Under the pieces are notes generated by a model. It saw only the letters and a list, made by a program, of their open reading frames with translations, was not told where the DNA came from and ran no database searches. A stretch of 64,000 nt of DNA, from positions 10,536,001 to 10,600,000 of the forward strand of contig NW_025062478.1 of NCBI RefSeq assembly GCF_000002995.4, in the 5' to 3' direction. Positions within the stretch are counted from its first letter, which is position 1. The number at the start of each line of letters is the position of its first letter. Source of the stretch: Brugia malayi (Eukaryota > Nematoda > Chromadorea > Rhabditida > Onchocercidae). Position numbers and translations under genes: made by a program. Shown piece by piece: positions 14,077 through 27,118 of this stretch.

Positions 14077-16906
14077 TTCAGCAAATTTCATAATAAATAA
14101 AAAGATGGAAAAGATTGAACCATATTTCTATCTAATTCCTTTGAATTCAATTCTTGCATAGGAATATTTCATTGTTGATTTCATGTGATAAACATTTTGA
14201 GCAAAATTTGAATAATTTAATTAGATCCAATCTTTTCATCTATTTCAAATTTCAATATTTATAAAATCGAATTCATAAGAATTTCCCTGTTAGTTGTAGA
14301 AGTAAAAAGTCTTCTTAGTGCAAGAATGAATTGTAATAAAATGATGAGTGAAATGAAAGTTTCTCTTCTTTTTTTTTTTTTCTAGCAGTTAACTAAAAAG
14401 TTATTCCATCAATCAATCAAATCATTCATTTGCCGCCTTTATGAAAAAAGAAAAAAGTTAACAAAACTTGAAGCATTCTTCTTCCATCATCAAAAAGCTC
14501 TGTTACAGCATTTCAAGTTTTTTTCTTTTTCTTTCAAATAATAAAAACATAAAAAAGATTTGCCAACATATATATATATATACCTCACATCAATCCTTTT
14601 CTCCTATCTTTCATCACATAGTTCATGTATTTCGCAGAGCAATTTCAAATGAAATCTAACAAGCAAATAACACAACAAAACAATAGAGAGTGTCGCGAAA
14701 CTTCAAATAAATTTATAAAATAATACAAATAAATTTTTATTTAAATTGTAAGTAATTGTTAACAATGTTTATGAATCATTTAATTTTAGAATTTTTAGAT
14801 TTCTCAACTCAGCTGTATTGCATATTCATTTGTTATACTGATCTAACAAAAATCTACATCTTAATCTTCCGGTTTAATCTTATAATCCCTAAACAGTATG
14901 CATCTGTCATGCATGTCTCGTGCAATCCGGTGTAATGTCTCTTGCAAGCAATCCGGTGTAGTGTCTAGTATAATCTATTGTAATTCTGTTATAAACCATT
15001 CTCAACTTTAAATATATACAAACCTAATACTAATAATACTCTTCTTCTGAAGTAAGAATCTCTATCATGATTATCTCCTTCTAAAGGACTAATCTCGATT
15101 ATTATCATCTTTTTGAAGGACTATTAACTTCTGGGACAAATAAGAGATTGTTTTACTATTAATTGCTTACTTTGACAAAAATTCAACTACAACTACATGA
15201 AAATTATACATCCTCCTATTTATTTTGCTACCCTGTATATTAGTATTTTTCATCTTAAATTCATATTGTCTTAATAAAGATTTTATAATCTTACTGCAAT
15301 TTCACCACAACGAAACGTATTCGACGATAACGATTTTGCTTCCACAGTCAAACTATCATCATTATTACTAAATCTATTGAATTATTTATTCTATACTCAT
15401 ATAAATCTTTCAATTTCCTGCTTGTTCTTGACCATTGATAAACCTATCAAAAAAATCTACGACAGAGAATGCGTGTATTATTACGTAAATAGTACACATT
15501 TTCACTTCCGGAAACTTCCTGTACTACTATTACGATTTGTTGTCACAAAATTCTTTAGAATGTCAAATAATCTTGACAAAAGAAACAAAATAGAAAAATA
15601 GTATGCAAAAATCGATAGTTTAATAGGTTTCATCATTTATCGTCGAACTTCTGGAAAAATATCAAATTTTTTTTAAATATATTCTTTCATCATTTTGATA
15701 CTTAGATTTTCAGGAATCTTTTTATGAATGAATATGAATGATATAATTCCATTATTTCGATTTTCAAAATAAAAAAAAAAAAAAAAAACTAGAGATTGGG
15801 CAAAAGGAATGCGAAGAAATAGTACAATGTAAATGTATAAACTAATCCTTAACTATCTATAAATAGTAAGCAAAACGACATCGAATAAAAAAAAAAGACG
15901 AATTCAAAAAAAAAAAAAAAAGAAAAACTAAGAGATCATGATAATATGAGAAGAGATCTTATTGTACTGGAGGACATAGTGCTAATAACGGACTCTAAAG
16001 AAAAGAAATATGTATATATATATATATAAATATTTATCAATAACATCAGATTTACCAATATTTTTTGGCAATATAAAAATAATTTAATTAAAATTCTTTT
16101 CATTCATTACCCGCAAAAACCATACCATCTCAAACCGAAAGGGAAAACGATGAAGAAATGTGATAATCTTCGAAAAAAAAAAATGAGAAAGACGATTACT
16201 TTACTTTGATCAAGTAAGTTTTCTACATTTATAAATTTTATGTCAACTTATAAGCTTAGCAACGCCTGAAAACCACTGAAATATATGTTTAAGATATTGA
16301 AAGTCTAATTTGCATCGTCTTTCGTAAAAAAATATGAAGGAAGAAAATGAACATAAAACTTGAGTATCTTAAGATCGGAAGTTTCATAGGAAGGAATGAA
16401 TAACTACTCAGATTTTCTTTTTCATTGCTTGACAAACATATTCAATGAAAAAAAAATTGAAAAAACAAAATATATGATCCCATTTACCTAATTAAATTAG
16501 GCGACACTCTACGTGACACATCAAGTAATAAGAGATACAATTTGTTAACACAATATTCCTTCCTAATAAAAAAAAAGAAAAATCAGTATTCCTTAGGCCC
16601 ATATAATTTTTTCCATGTCTACCAAAAAAATCTCTTGTTAGTCTTCAGCAAAACTTATTTTTAACAAAATCATCCACTATTCCAAATTCTCAAGCATCAA
16701 TCAAAACTATTATTTATTTTTGATAAAAATAAAATCAAAACTTCCTACTCTTCTCAAGTCCATTTGATGTTTTCAACAAATCACTTGAAACATAATACAA
16801 ATTTGTCACACAATAATCTTGAAAGATAGAAGCGAAATTGCAATCAAAATTTAATACAAAAATGAAAAAGATGAAAGCGCATTAAAAACACACACGCATT
16901 CTAAAC
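12791..16906. other. Intergenic region between convergent genes
   Basis: About 4.1 kb separates the MOLO1-family stop codon from the most distal egl-10 terminal exon; the two genes converge here. It holds the 3' UTRs, poly(A)/poly(T) runs (14053-14076, 15768-15788), a 19-bp direct repeat (14922-14940 and 14948-14966, one mismatch) and short TA runs. No coding exon with matching splice sites was found. Confidence 0.6.
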
Positions 16907-17104
16907 TTAAATCAGTTCAGTAGTTGGTGTCGCCGATGATGTAACGATTGCGGAAGTGGTGATAGATGATGTCATCCCAGCAGCTCCCGAGGTAGCAGCA
17001 CTGGCAGATGTTGTTAGTTGTGCTTCACGACGAACCATACTGGACGAGAAACCCGGCAAATTTGGAAAACGGATGCCTATTTCACGTGCTACTTTTACCG
17101 GTAC
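16907..17104 (-). CDS. egl-10: egl-10 alternative terminal exon C
   Basis: The acceptor GCATTTCAG is followed in phase 0 by 65 codons and TAA. The tail begins [15 protein letters not shown] and continues into a Ser/Thr/Ala-rich stretch ending TPTTELI. Splicing from 19588 gives 579 residues. The exon is clearly less AT-rich than its flanks and its frame matches the RGS exon, so it is likely real. It cannot follow exon B, which has its own stop. Confidence 0.6.
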   Translation of the reverse strand, partial: VPVKVAREIGIRFPNLPGFSSSMVRREAQLTTSASAATSGAAGMTSSITTSAIVTSSATPTTELI

Positions 17105-17281
17105 CTGAAATGCACATCTTTTATCACTTATTTCTGTAATCAATTAATAAACAGTTAATTCATCATTGGTTTGCATTACATTTAAACTGACAAAACAAAT
17201 GTAATAATTCTACTTTGCTATCACCATTTTCCTACCTGAGGTTATCAAATTCTGAACTGTAACCTGTGTACTCATCAACTC

Positions 17282-17318
<37 letters not shown>

Positions 17319-17677
17319 AAAGCACCCATATGCACAAACTTTTTTTCTATCCTCCCTTTGAACTTCTGAATTTAAAAAATTCAGATCAAATACAGCTAAA
17401 GAAAAGAATGCCATGAAATTGAAAAAATTTTAAATAGATATTTAAAATAGATATGCCAAAAATAAAACTCTAAAGAAAGCACAAAACATGAAATAAAACA
17501 AAAAGATAGTTTCACTCGTAAGAGTTTAAAACCTATCAAATATTCCAACTGATCCATCAAACATTTCGAATGATCCATCACGTATATCGATTGATCAGCC
17601 AAGTAATTCAAAAGATCAAATCATGCGATCTTGTATGACATACACACATACATAAACACGCATACACACACGCACAC

Positions 17678-17715
<38 letters not shown>

Positions 17716-20700
17716 TAAAGTGCACAGAGAAGATCAAAGGGAGCTAGAACGGAACGGTATAACGCACACAACTGGCACGGAACAAGTTCTAGCACAGGTG
17801 TAATAATATCAGTTACCTAATAATAAGAAAGTAAAAGAATAAAGGAATGGGAGTGTTATCTCAATTTTATAGTAACTATAGAGTTCGCCTTAGAAATGAA
17901 AAGAATAAAGTATAAAGTATAGGTTAATTTTGAAAAAAAAAAAAAAGTGGAGTAAGGAATAAAATGAAGCAAGCAAAGGTTAATTAATTAATACGTACAT
18001 GCTTTGGTAAAGTCATCAACCTCTCAGTCACCAAAGGTGACTGGGAAAGTGGAGTAAAGAAAATTGAGAATTCAATCGGATAACAGTCCGATGAGGTGTT
18101 GCTCCAACTGAAGAAGTATTAATGATAGTGATTACATGATGACGATGATAATGAAGTTGGTGCTAATATTTGTCGGAGTAATGGAAGTAGTAGCTGTTGA
18201 GGTAGTGATAATATTAATCATAACAGTATGACAGTTCCAGTGGCAGCACCACTGGCAATACGTGTGCCACGTGAAATCTTCCGTGATGCCTTACGCGCGA
18301 TCAGCGTTGAGAACGGTGCAGTTCTCTAAAAAACAAAGTGGAAAAAGAAACAAACAGAAATGAGGCAAAACAATATAACAAAAAAAAACCAAGATGGAAA
18401 TAAAAATAAGAAAAATTAATGAGGATAATTAAAGGTTGATTATTAAAATGATGAGTCTAAAATCTATTTAGTAAGCAAAGCAAAGTATCGTTAATGTATT
18501 GTTTTGGATGGGAAGGATATCAGATATCAACTGATAAGTTATCACTCTTCCTGACCATCCGCTTCCGCCTTCCTCCTTCATCACAGTTCACGATCGATGA
18601 TTATAAAGTCAAATGTATAGGTCTTACCTTAAAATGATAAGAAAATTATCAATTAAATTGAGAACTTATCATGCTCACTTAAAAATAAAGATGTTTATGT
18701 GTTAATGGATTGTGGATTGGAGAATATATATGAAAAGAAAAAAATTAAAACAAACATACTTCGCTTTCAAAATTTGTAAGTTAATTCTTGATATATTGAC
18801 TTACAAATTACTGAAAGTAAAGATATCAAACGAATATTTAACAACAAGTAAGTTTAATTTTGCAGGTTAATCATTAACAGTAGTACAAAAATAATTTATA
18901 TTAAGTTGAAAAACAAATACTGGGGAAAAAGTTACATAACTGAGATATAACAAAGATAAGTGATAACATTTATACAAAAATTCTAGCATAACACTCTAAA
19001 CATGCTTTTTATTGGAGAAAAAGGAAATAATGTGCAAAACTAAGCATTCATCTACACACGGGAAACAACAACATGATATAAAATAAAAGGTAAAAAAGAA
19101 AATTAAATGACATTCATTTTCTTTCCAATAGCAAACCTTTCGCTTTTAATTCAAAAAAGAAAAATTAAATTTTTGAACAGAAATTGTAGATAAATATCAA
19201 ATAATAATATTTTTTGTTATACGGATATTCTAAAATAGAAAAAAAAAAAAACTGCCTATCTAAAAATATAACGCAAAAATACAAGTCAACCATGGGAAAC
19301 AAAAGGAAAATTAAAAAAGTTTTGGAAAATGGGCGCTTAGACGGAAAATATGGAAGAATGAGAAATAAAACATTCATTTATTGAATTTCATTATTTTCAA
19401 TTAACAGTCGAATAAGCAAACTAACCATCTGAAACATTTATTTCTTTGTTAGCAAACATAGTGGAATCTGATCATAGAGAAATATATCCGAATCCCTTTG
19501 CCATCCATATTAAATGCCATTTTTAGAAGATATGGCAAAATTATTCGTGTTAAAATTACCGCTATAAGTTTGTGCTCTAAAACTAACCTTTTTCTTCGAT
19601 TGATTGAGCAATTCTCTATAATTTTCGGAACGCAGAAATCGTTGATAACTGTCATTTTTCATTAAACAAAAAATGTGATCCTGAAATTTCTACGACTTTT
19701 ACATGGACAAAACTGCATTTTGATCTTTTATCTTTTGAACCTCATTCATTTATAATAGTTATGAGATTTGCTACAATAAATATAAGTTGCATCAACATCT
19801 GATAGCAACTATTTACTACAATAACATGATTAAAAAAAGTTTTTATTAAAAAATTAAAAAAGACTAAATTTATACCGCAGCCTCATCAAATGACCAACGG
19901 TTTGGATCTTTCAAATTTTCTTCCGTCTGATCCATCACTTTACAATCAATATTAACCGGTGATGTTGCATTTTTATCAATAAATTCATTGTATATTTCAG
20001 TTACTAGCACAGGTACCATACGACATGCACATTTCCGTAATTTTTGGACCTAAGTGAAAAGAAAAATTCTTTTCATATGACGACTAATTTACCAATAAAA
20101 TAATTAGAACAATAATTTAACAAATTCGACAAAATGAGTTTATTATCCTGGCATTCCTTTACGCAAAAATAAATGACTTTCTCCGGTCCAGAAGTATGTA
20201 TCTATTAGTTATCATGAAAACACATCATATTCGTCATTAATGATAATTGATATAAAGATAGTAAAAAGCTGATCTAAGAATAGATGATATAAGAAGCTAA
20301 CATAAGGAAATTGATGTAAAATAAATAGTGAAATCATATATTTTGTTGATAATAGGTAAAAAAAAGATTCTGAAAACAGTGCGACTCACCTGCCACCAAA
20401 AGCGTAAGTTCTCTCCAGAATACTCTTTGTCGGAGAATTTCTGCAACGTTTCCCTGCCTATTTCATCGCATAATAATTCTTCAAAACTTTCTTCCCACAA
20501 TTTCAAACGACGCATTGATATATCACCAGTGCTAGAAAAGGAAAAATATCTATTACTGTAGTACTAAACATTTCCCTGAATCAGTCGACAATAATGTAAA
20601 ATGATATATTATTAATCTTAGCTATATATTTTTTCTCATATTACACTTTTCTCTTATTTTGAAGTGATTAGTAATATAATCAAAAGAATACCTAAATAAT

Positions 20701-23700
20701 AAAATTTTAAGTTATTGATTCAATTACTTAATGCAACGTATCTCAAATTCACCATAATCTCTCAGCTTCAAATTCATCACAAAAGGTTATGTCAACAGTG
20801 ACAATGTAATTTTTTTTTTTTTTAATTTCTTTAATATTTCCATACATTTTGTCATGCTGCCAATAATCGACGGTGTCGGAAATCCATGGATTTGAATGAC
20901 TCTGGAAAGAATCAGCAGCTGTACCAGGTTGAGTTAGAAATGGATCGAAAACACGACGATGATCGAAATATTGTAAATAACTGAAGAAATTACACATATA
21001 TCTTTATTCACAACTAATTTATTTATATTTAGTGTTTTTCTTTCTATATTTTAATATGTTCATTTTCGTTCATATTTCAATATGTTAAGTTAAATATTAA
21101 TTAAAAGAGATAGATAAAGGATGAAATTAAGATAAATTATTGGTAAAAAGGGTAAGAGTGCTAAACACTAACCACTCAGCCATATTGTCCGATGCTATCT
21201 TTTAAATAAAATTTCAAAAAATAAATAAATAAATTTAGCCAACTAGAGAAGTTAAAAAAAAAATATAACCACAATGGTTATTATCAAACTGAATGTATCT
21301 GCAGAAAATTTTCAGAATATAGAAAGTCGTCAAACCGGAGCTAAAATTCCTTTAAATATTCAACTAATGCTGATGCAATAAAACAAAAACTTACTTCTCG
21401 ACAACCTTGGACGTTTTGAGAACGTTCTTCGTTAGCCGTGCTTCCAAAGCACTAATCTGAAAGCAATCTAAAATATCTAAAAATCCACAAAAATACTTTT
21501 CTAAAGTACATAGTGGTATACAAAAAAAAAAAAAACCTTTTTCAACATACCAACAAATTTAACACTATGAGATACGCTGCAATGCAAATAAAGCACTCAC
21601 ATTTTACAAATAATAAGAAACTAAAATAAACTGAACCATAGTTTCTAATAAAAAGGAAAACTGATAGAAAGTTGTTTATCGCTTCTTTATAAAAATCATA
21701 TGAAATTTAACCGCAATTTCGACTTACAAGAATCTTTTCTGTCTAGCACTAAGACATTCATAATAACTATGTAACCCTATAATAAGTTAATTCTGAAGTA
21801 TTCTACTGTGATTATAGAGAAATTTACATTTACCATAGAATATCTCATATCAAGCAGAAACTACACACCTCTTGTTTTAATGTATCCTGCACTCGAGTAC
21901 ACCGTCTAATACCAGGTGTTTGGCTGTAGTGTCGCACTGATGATGATGGTGATACATAAGGTGATGTTTGTTGACTTGTCCCAGAGGAAGATGCACTATT
22001 AGCTGCACCATTTAAAATGGAAACTGAGCAAGAAGGCGTTTGTGCAGCTGCATGTGCAGCTGCAGCAGAAGTCGAATATGGTAAAGTGATATTCGAACAT
22101 GATGCAACAGCAGCATGAGTAGATGAACTGTACTTCGGTCGCCCTATAATTAAATTCACGTAACATTTATTAACATTTAAAAGTTATTTTTAATTATAGC
22201 AAAAACTAATAAAGGATTTGCTAATCAATAACTGAATTAATTCTTCCATTTTGTATGACTATATAGAATTATTTGCATAGTGATAAAATGATAGAAAAAT
22301 TCTTCTCATGTTCAATATGCCCACTTATTCTCACTGTAATAATTGAGCAAAGAATAGGCATCTATCATCATCATACCTGATCTTGATAATTTCCGGAAAT
22401 CAACTTCTGTTGTGTTTACACAACCCGGGACAGGCCTATGAACATCCCAAAAAGCACGTTCTTGACTATCCAAAATTTGTCGTTCTTGGCGATCACGTTT
22501 TTTGTCAACCCTACAGTAAATACATATAAAGTCGAAATCAAGATTAACTCCATATTTGATGAATTATATAGAAAGAGAAAAGATATGCTAATATTCGAAA
22601 GTAGTATGGAAAAGCTTTTCTAAAAAAAATGAAAAAGTTTTGATTCGGAAGTGTAGTAAAGATAACGCCCCTTCCAATACTATTCATTTGAACGCTAAAA
22701 ACGTCAAACAATAAAATACTGACTATAGAAGAATGGTAATGTTGTAATATAAAAAAGGAAATGTATGAAAAATAAATACCTATACTGAGCTTCAGCTTGC
22801 ATAAAAACAAATTCCCATTTTCGACTAAACATTTTTTGTAATTTTGCTAAATTCTCCGCCTCGAAATCCTCTAATTCCAAATGTGCTTTATTTTGCATAG
22901 TACGTTTGCACAAATACACAGCTGCAAACAGTTGAAAAAATTTTTAAGATATTAAAATTCTTGTTTAATAAATCGATAAAATTTTGTTATTTATGATATA
23001 TCCATATCACTGGTCAAATTAGCTGAGGCCATTTAATATACCTAAAATAACAAAGTTTTTCCGGACAACTTATGCTCTACATTGAACCGTTTCCTAGACA
23101 TAACGAATTGTAAACAAATTCCCATTTTCAAAAGCTAAATGATCTTGGAGACAGCATCAATTTTAATCTCCAATATGCATAGTCTAGGACAATGATGACA
23201 CATGAAATAGGTTAAATTGAGAGAGAGAGGAACTATCGTTTCAATAGTAACCAAAGTAGACAAATGATATCACATATTATAATTAGCATTAATAAAATCA
23301 ACTGAATATTAGCTGAGAAAATAACCAACCGTAATCCATATTTTCCGGTTCCCAACAATTTGATGGCCAGAAATAAGGAGTTTGAAAGCGATAAAAAGTG
23401 CCGTCATTTTTCACAGTTAAAACATGATCATCAATTTGAAACAAATAGCCATGAGATGCGATTAAATGGGATAAATGAAGTGCATCAGCTGAAAAAAAGA
23501 AATTTTTATTCAACAATTTTCATTCCTTTGAAAAGTCAAATTGTGTAAGACATATTAGCTTAAGCATTCTCCACCATCATTAGTAATATAATTTCTTTAT
23601 TATAGTATCAGTGAAAATAATATATCTTATAACGAACTAGTTGAATAATTATTTTAAAACTGATACTCATAACTTGTCATTAGGTAAAACCATTTATGAT

Positions 23701-24602
23701 GTTAAATTTTAATCATTCAATTCATTTTCAGCCAAATTTGAGATATATTTCTAAACTAGGCTCATGCAATCATATTTTAATTATTTGTGTGCCAGTTAGT
23801 ATACGAATTTTTGGAAACAAAAAGAAAGAATCTGCAAAAAAATATACCGAGATCTGTCATATTCATATTTTTCATAATCCAAGCAATGAGATCTTGACCA
23901 GTAAAAACGGAAGGGATCTGAAGAAGAAATAAAGGAGATACATGAAAAAAGTATAAAGTTTGAAGTTTTTTTTCTTTTGCAGTATTAACAATCCCACTCA
24001 AATCATAAAATCTAAGTTTTTTCAAAATCATAGAAAACTAAGTTTCTTAGATCGGTGTTTTTTTTTTTTTTGCTTTTATCTATTTTACAAATAAAGATAA
24101 GAACGATGGAACTTCAAGGTATAAAATTATTTTAAAATAGTAGTGATACTCTAAAAGATATTACTGTAATAAGTGACAACACATAAATAGCGAATTGGAA
24201 AGTAATATATCACATAATTTTATGGTACTAGAGAGTGAAACTGTTGACGAGTACAAATATAACAATTTCATCATGAAATAATTATTTTAAATATCTGACA
24301 AAAGTAAGAAAACTATGTTCTCTACCTATATGTATGCAAATAATTAATAGCTTAAACCTTTTTATATTACTTGTAAATTTTCTAATTTTAATCAAATATT
24401 AGAAAGAATAAAAATGAAAGAGGAATGAATAAGATAAAAAGTATACTTTTGTTAGGAAACTTTTGACAGTCTTAATTGGTACTCCATTCTCGGGATCTAA
24501 CATTGTTTGCACCAAATTTTCCAATTTCTGATAAATCATATGATTTGGATGAACCATTCTTTCTTCAATACTTGCATTAGCTCGTAATCTTGGTAATGCC
24601 AT
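16907..24602 (-). CDS. egl-10: R7-family RGS protein, EGL-10 orthologue (DEP-GGL-RGS)
   Basis: GTPase-activating protein for Go-type G-alpha; C. elegans EGL-10 acts on GOA-1 and pairs with the Gbeta5 protein GPB-2 through its GGL domain. Eleven constitutive exons in transcript order, all phases closing: 24602-24447, 23917-23848, 23488-23330, 22921-22780, 22510-22377, 22143-21869, 21456-21395, 20980-20846, 20531-20390, 20049-19876 and 19680-19588 (514 codons). The protein starts [15 protein letters not shown] domain covers about residues 20-105 ([17 protein letters not shown]), then the R7 homology region ([36 protein letters not shown]). A Ser/Ala/Thr-rich insert fills most of 221-300. The GGL domain includes NPW at 363-365. 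The RGS domain at about 393-509 carries ENLRFW at 418-423 and SYQRFLRS. After codon 514 the transcript can end in three ways, listed separately. EGL-10 fits better than EAT-16. Confidence 0.95.
17287..17315. repeat. (CT)n microsatellite
   Basis: A pure CT tract of about 29 bases lies in the intron before egl-10 terminal exon C, read on the + strand. Confidence 0.95.
17641..17710. repeat. (CA)n-type microsatellite with CG/CATA interruptions
   Basis: About 70 bases are dominated by CA dinucleotides, becoming pure over the last 30 bases. It lies between egl-10 terminal exons B and C. Confidence 0.95.
18218..18325 (-). CDS. egl-10: egl-10 alternative terminal exon B
   Basis: The acceptor TTTTTTAG is followed in the correct phase (0) by 35 codons and TGA. 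The tail is basic, beginning [20 protein letters not shown]. Its GC content is higher than the surrounding intron. Splicing from 19588 gives a 549-residue protein. The basic character could aid membrane or phospholipid contact, but that is inference. Confidence 0.6.
   Translation of the reverse strand, partial: RTAPFSTLIARKASRKISRGTRIASGAATGTVILL
19510..19680 (-). CDS. egl-10: egl-10 read-through terminal exon (isoform 1)
   Basis: If the donor after codon 514 (GTTAGT, 19587-19582) is not used, the frame stays open for 25 more codons, starting VSFRAQ, and stops at TAA (19512-19510). AATAAA signals on the minus strand lie 68 and 128 bases downstream (at 19442-19437 and 19382-19377). This form would be 539 residues. 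It is the simplest terminal exon and resembles, from memory, the short tail of C. elegans EGL-10. Confidence 0.65.
   Translation of the reverse strand, partial: DHIFCLMKNDSYQRFLRSENYRELLNQSKKKVSFRAQTYSGNFNTNNFAISSKNGI
21143..21192 (-). pseudogene. tRNA-like 5' half (Ser/Leu type) in egl-10 intron
   Basis: Read on the minus strand, 21182-21166 is TGGCTGAGTGGTTAGTG, a very good match to the A box and D arm of class II tRNAs (Leu or Ser). Seven bases of possible acceptor strand precede it. No B box (GGTTCGANNCC) follows, and a run of Ts comes within about 25 bases. It therefore looks like a truncated tRNA or tRNA-derived element rather than a working gene. Confidence 0.4.
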
Positions 24603-24644
24603 TTATGTTTTTTTCACTCACTTCTTCTTCACTGTGCTTTCCGC

Positions 24645-24679
24645 TTTCCTTCCAAAATTATTCCGATTTTGGAAGGAAA
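24645..24679. repeat. Perfect 14-bp inverted repeat upstream of egl-10 start
   Basis: The arm TTTCCTTCCAAAAT (24645-24658) is matched exactly by its reverse complement at 24666-24679, with a 7-base loop. It sits 43 bases upstream of the egl-10 ATG on the minus strand, so it may lie in the 5' UTR or in the promoter. Confidence 0.85.
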
Positions 24680-26508
24680 AAAAAGGGAAATAAAATTTCC
24701 GTTGCAAATAATAATACAAATTGTGATTAAATCAAATTATCTGATAGACTTTATTGATTATTTTGCTGAATTGCTGAATTTTGTTCAATTGTTCCCTTCT
24801 TTTTTCTCATCCATTAATACCAATGTCACATTGTCGCCTTATAAGAGGAAATGCCAGACGAATGAGTAGTATCATTATCCTATTAATACAAAATGAAAAT
24901 TTGATTAATAATCATTAAATAATTAATGAATAATTAGTTATATTGTCGCAAAAGCTAAAATCACATCAAATGTCACATGAGAATATCTTTAAAAAGAATT
25001 AGAAAGTCTTTCAAAATACCTAACGAAGTTGTATATGTTAGATTAAAATATAATTTAAAACAAACGACAACTTTTATTACTGATTTCGATTTTAATTAGC
25101 CAGTTTCAATTATAATAAACAATTCCAATGACCGATTTCAAATCTAACATAATATAGGAGTAAATTTGCTCCAAATAAATTCTCTTTTCTTCTTTTTCTC
25201 TCAAAATCTTCAATTCTTGATTATCTAAACCATTTTTAGAAATTTTGTGGAAATCGGTCAGAAATACTTTTTTCTTTCTCTCTTCTTTATCTTAAGATCA
25301 TCCCATTTTATAAGTGAGAAACTATGGCAGAAAATTCATATCCTTTTGGGAATTCGTTTTTTTTTTTTTTTCTGGAGGATTTGTCTTTAAATAAAAAAAA
25401 ATATGTTACGATATCAAGGATGCAGTAGAATAATAATAGTACGAATCGATGCATCTTCAAGATATCCCAAAGAATAATTAATGAAATTAACAGTACTGGA
25501 AGAGAATGAAGAAACGACGAATACGAGAATAACTTCAAAGAAAGAAGAAGGGAATAAACTTAGAAAATTTGATTTTTTTTTTTTTTTCATCAACTTCGTT
25601 CCTTGACGAATCGCTTACAAAGAAAAAAAAAGCAGATTACTTAATTTAAATTTATTTAATGACTGATAATTAATATTATCATAATAACAGATATATGATT
25701 AAATTGATATAGTAATAGATATACTGTGATGTTAAACTGAAATTTTTGATGGAAATATGAAATATTTTTTTGTAAAGAAAAAAAAAGAGTAGATGAAAAG
25801 TGATAATAAAGTAAATAATTTATGATTGCAGAAGTGCAAATCGATAACAAACTTATGCACACACAATAACACAACTATATTGAGAATATTTATTTATCGT
25901 AGTAATAGAATGAATATTCATATACCTCAATTTTACCTTACCTGATGCTCTCATAAAATTCAATGGGTAAACACGACGACAATAGCAGAAGATGGGAAAA
26001 TACCTTTTAGCATGTGACATACATAATAAGCTTGTATAAATCCTAATGAACCAATTATAATAGCATAAGCCATACAAACAAAAACTTTTCGTTTATCAAA
26101 CAAAGTACCAGAAACCATCAACCAAATGGTAATGGGTAAATTTACATTATCACAAGAATGCGGGGAAATTCAATCCATTCTTTCCTGCTAATGAACCAAC
26201 TCTGTCTGCTTTATCACATTTTTAAGAAGAAAACAAGACGAAACAAAGGAAAAATTAAAATATGGCAATGGAAAAGAGAATTTGAGTGTGGCAAAAATGA
26301 AGGGTAAGATAAAAGAGGAACGAGGAATTTGTATGTCTGTGTCTGTGTGTGTATGTATGTGTGTGTATGTGTATGTGTGATGAACATACACATACTCAAA
26401 TTATCATCATCATTATCAGGAGTAGCACATATATATATACAAACATAAATATTTCTATAATAAATGGATGAGAGGAAGAGAAGAAAACAAGAAATTATCT
26501 AATATGAG

Positions 26509-26669
26509 GGGAGAGAGAGAGAGAGAGAGAGGGAGAGATGGAGAAAGGATGGAAAAAAAAAAGAGCATTTAAATGCTTTGAACATATTACGTATACTTTT
26601 ATCTTCTTTTCCCTTTTAACATCTCCCTCCCTCTCTCCCTCCCTCCCTCCCTCTCTCTCTCTCTCTCTT
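26509..26669. repeat. GA tract and CT tract in inverted arrangement
   Basis: A GA-rich run at 26509-26540 and a CT-rich run (CTCCCTCC then pure CT) at 26622-26669 are complementary over about 25-30 bases with roughly 80 bases between them. They could pair as a hairpin arm or form H-DNA; this is inference. Confidence 0.8.
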
Positions 26670-26844
26670 TATTTTATCTCTGTCGCTTATCCTTTTTATT
26701 TTCAAAAGGAAATGAAAAAGAAATTCTCCTCTTTCCTTTTACTCATTCAAAACACATTTCTCCATTTCATCTGCTGTTCAATTCAGCAACATGCAAATTT
26801 CATCCGTCATTGTGTCACATGAAAAGGGAATGATTGAATGGAAG

Positions 26845-27118
26845 CTAAGCAATAGCAATAGCAATAACAATAGTGATAATAGCTACAGCTGTTTAGTGAT
26901 AGCAATGTTATCATCGATGGCAGTGATAAATGATCACATCAATATCAGTAATGATAAGAAGAACAAAACAACATTAAAGACAACAACAATACAGCAACAA
27001 CAATACGGCAACGAAAACAACAAAGACAATGACAACAACAAGGACAAAACAACAATGGAGACGACAGCAATAAGGACAAAGACAACAACAACGATGGTGA
27101 TGATGATGACGATGGTAT
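26845..27118. repeat. Imperfect AAC/ACA/GAT trinucleotide-rich tract
   Basis: The sequence is dominated by AACAAC, ACAACA and GATGATGA-type triplets. It generates a 109-codon ORF on + and opposing ORFs on -, all low complexity (Asn, Lys, Thr or Val, Leu, Ser), with no splice or start context. Confidence 0.8.
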
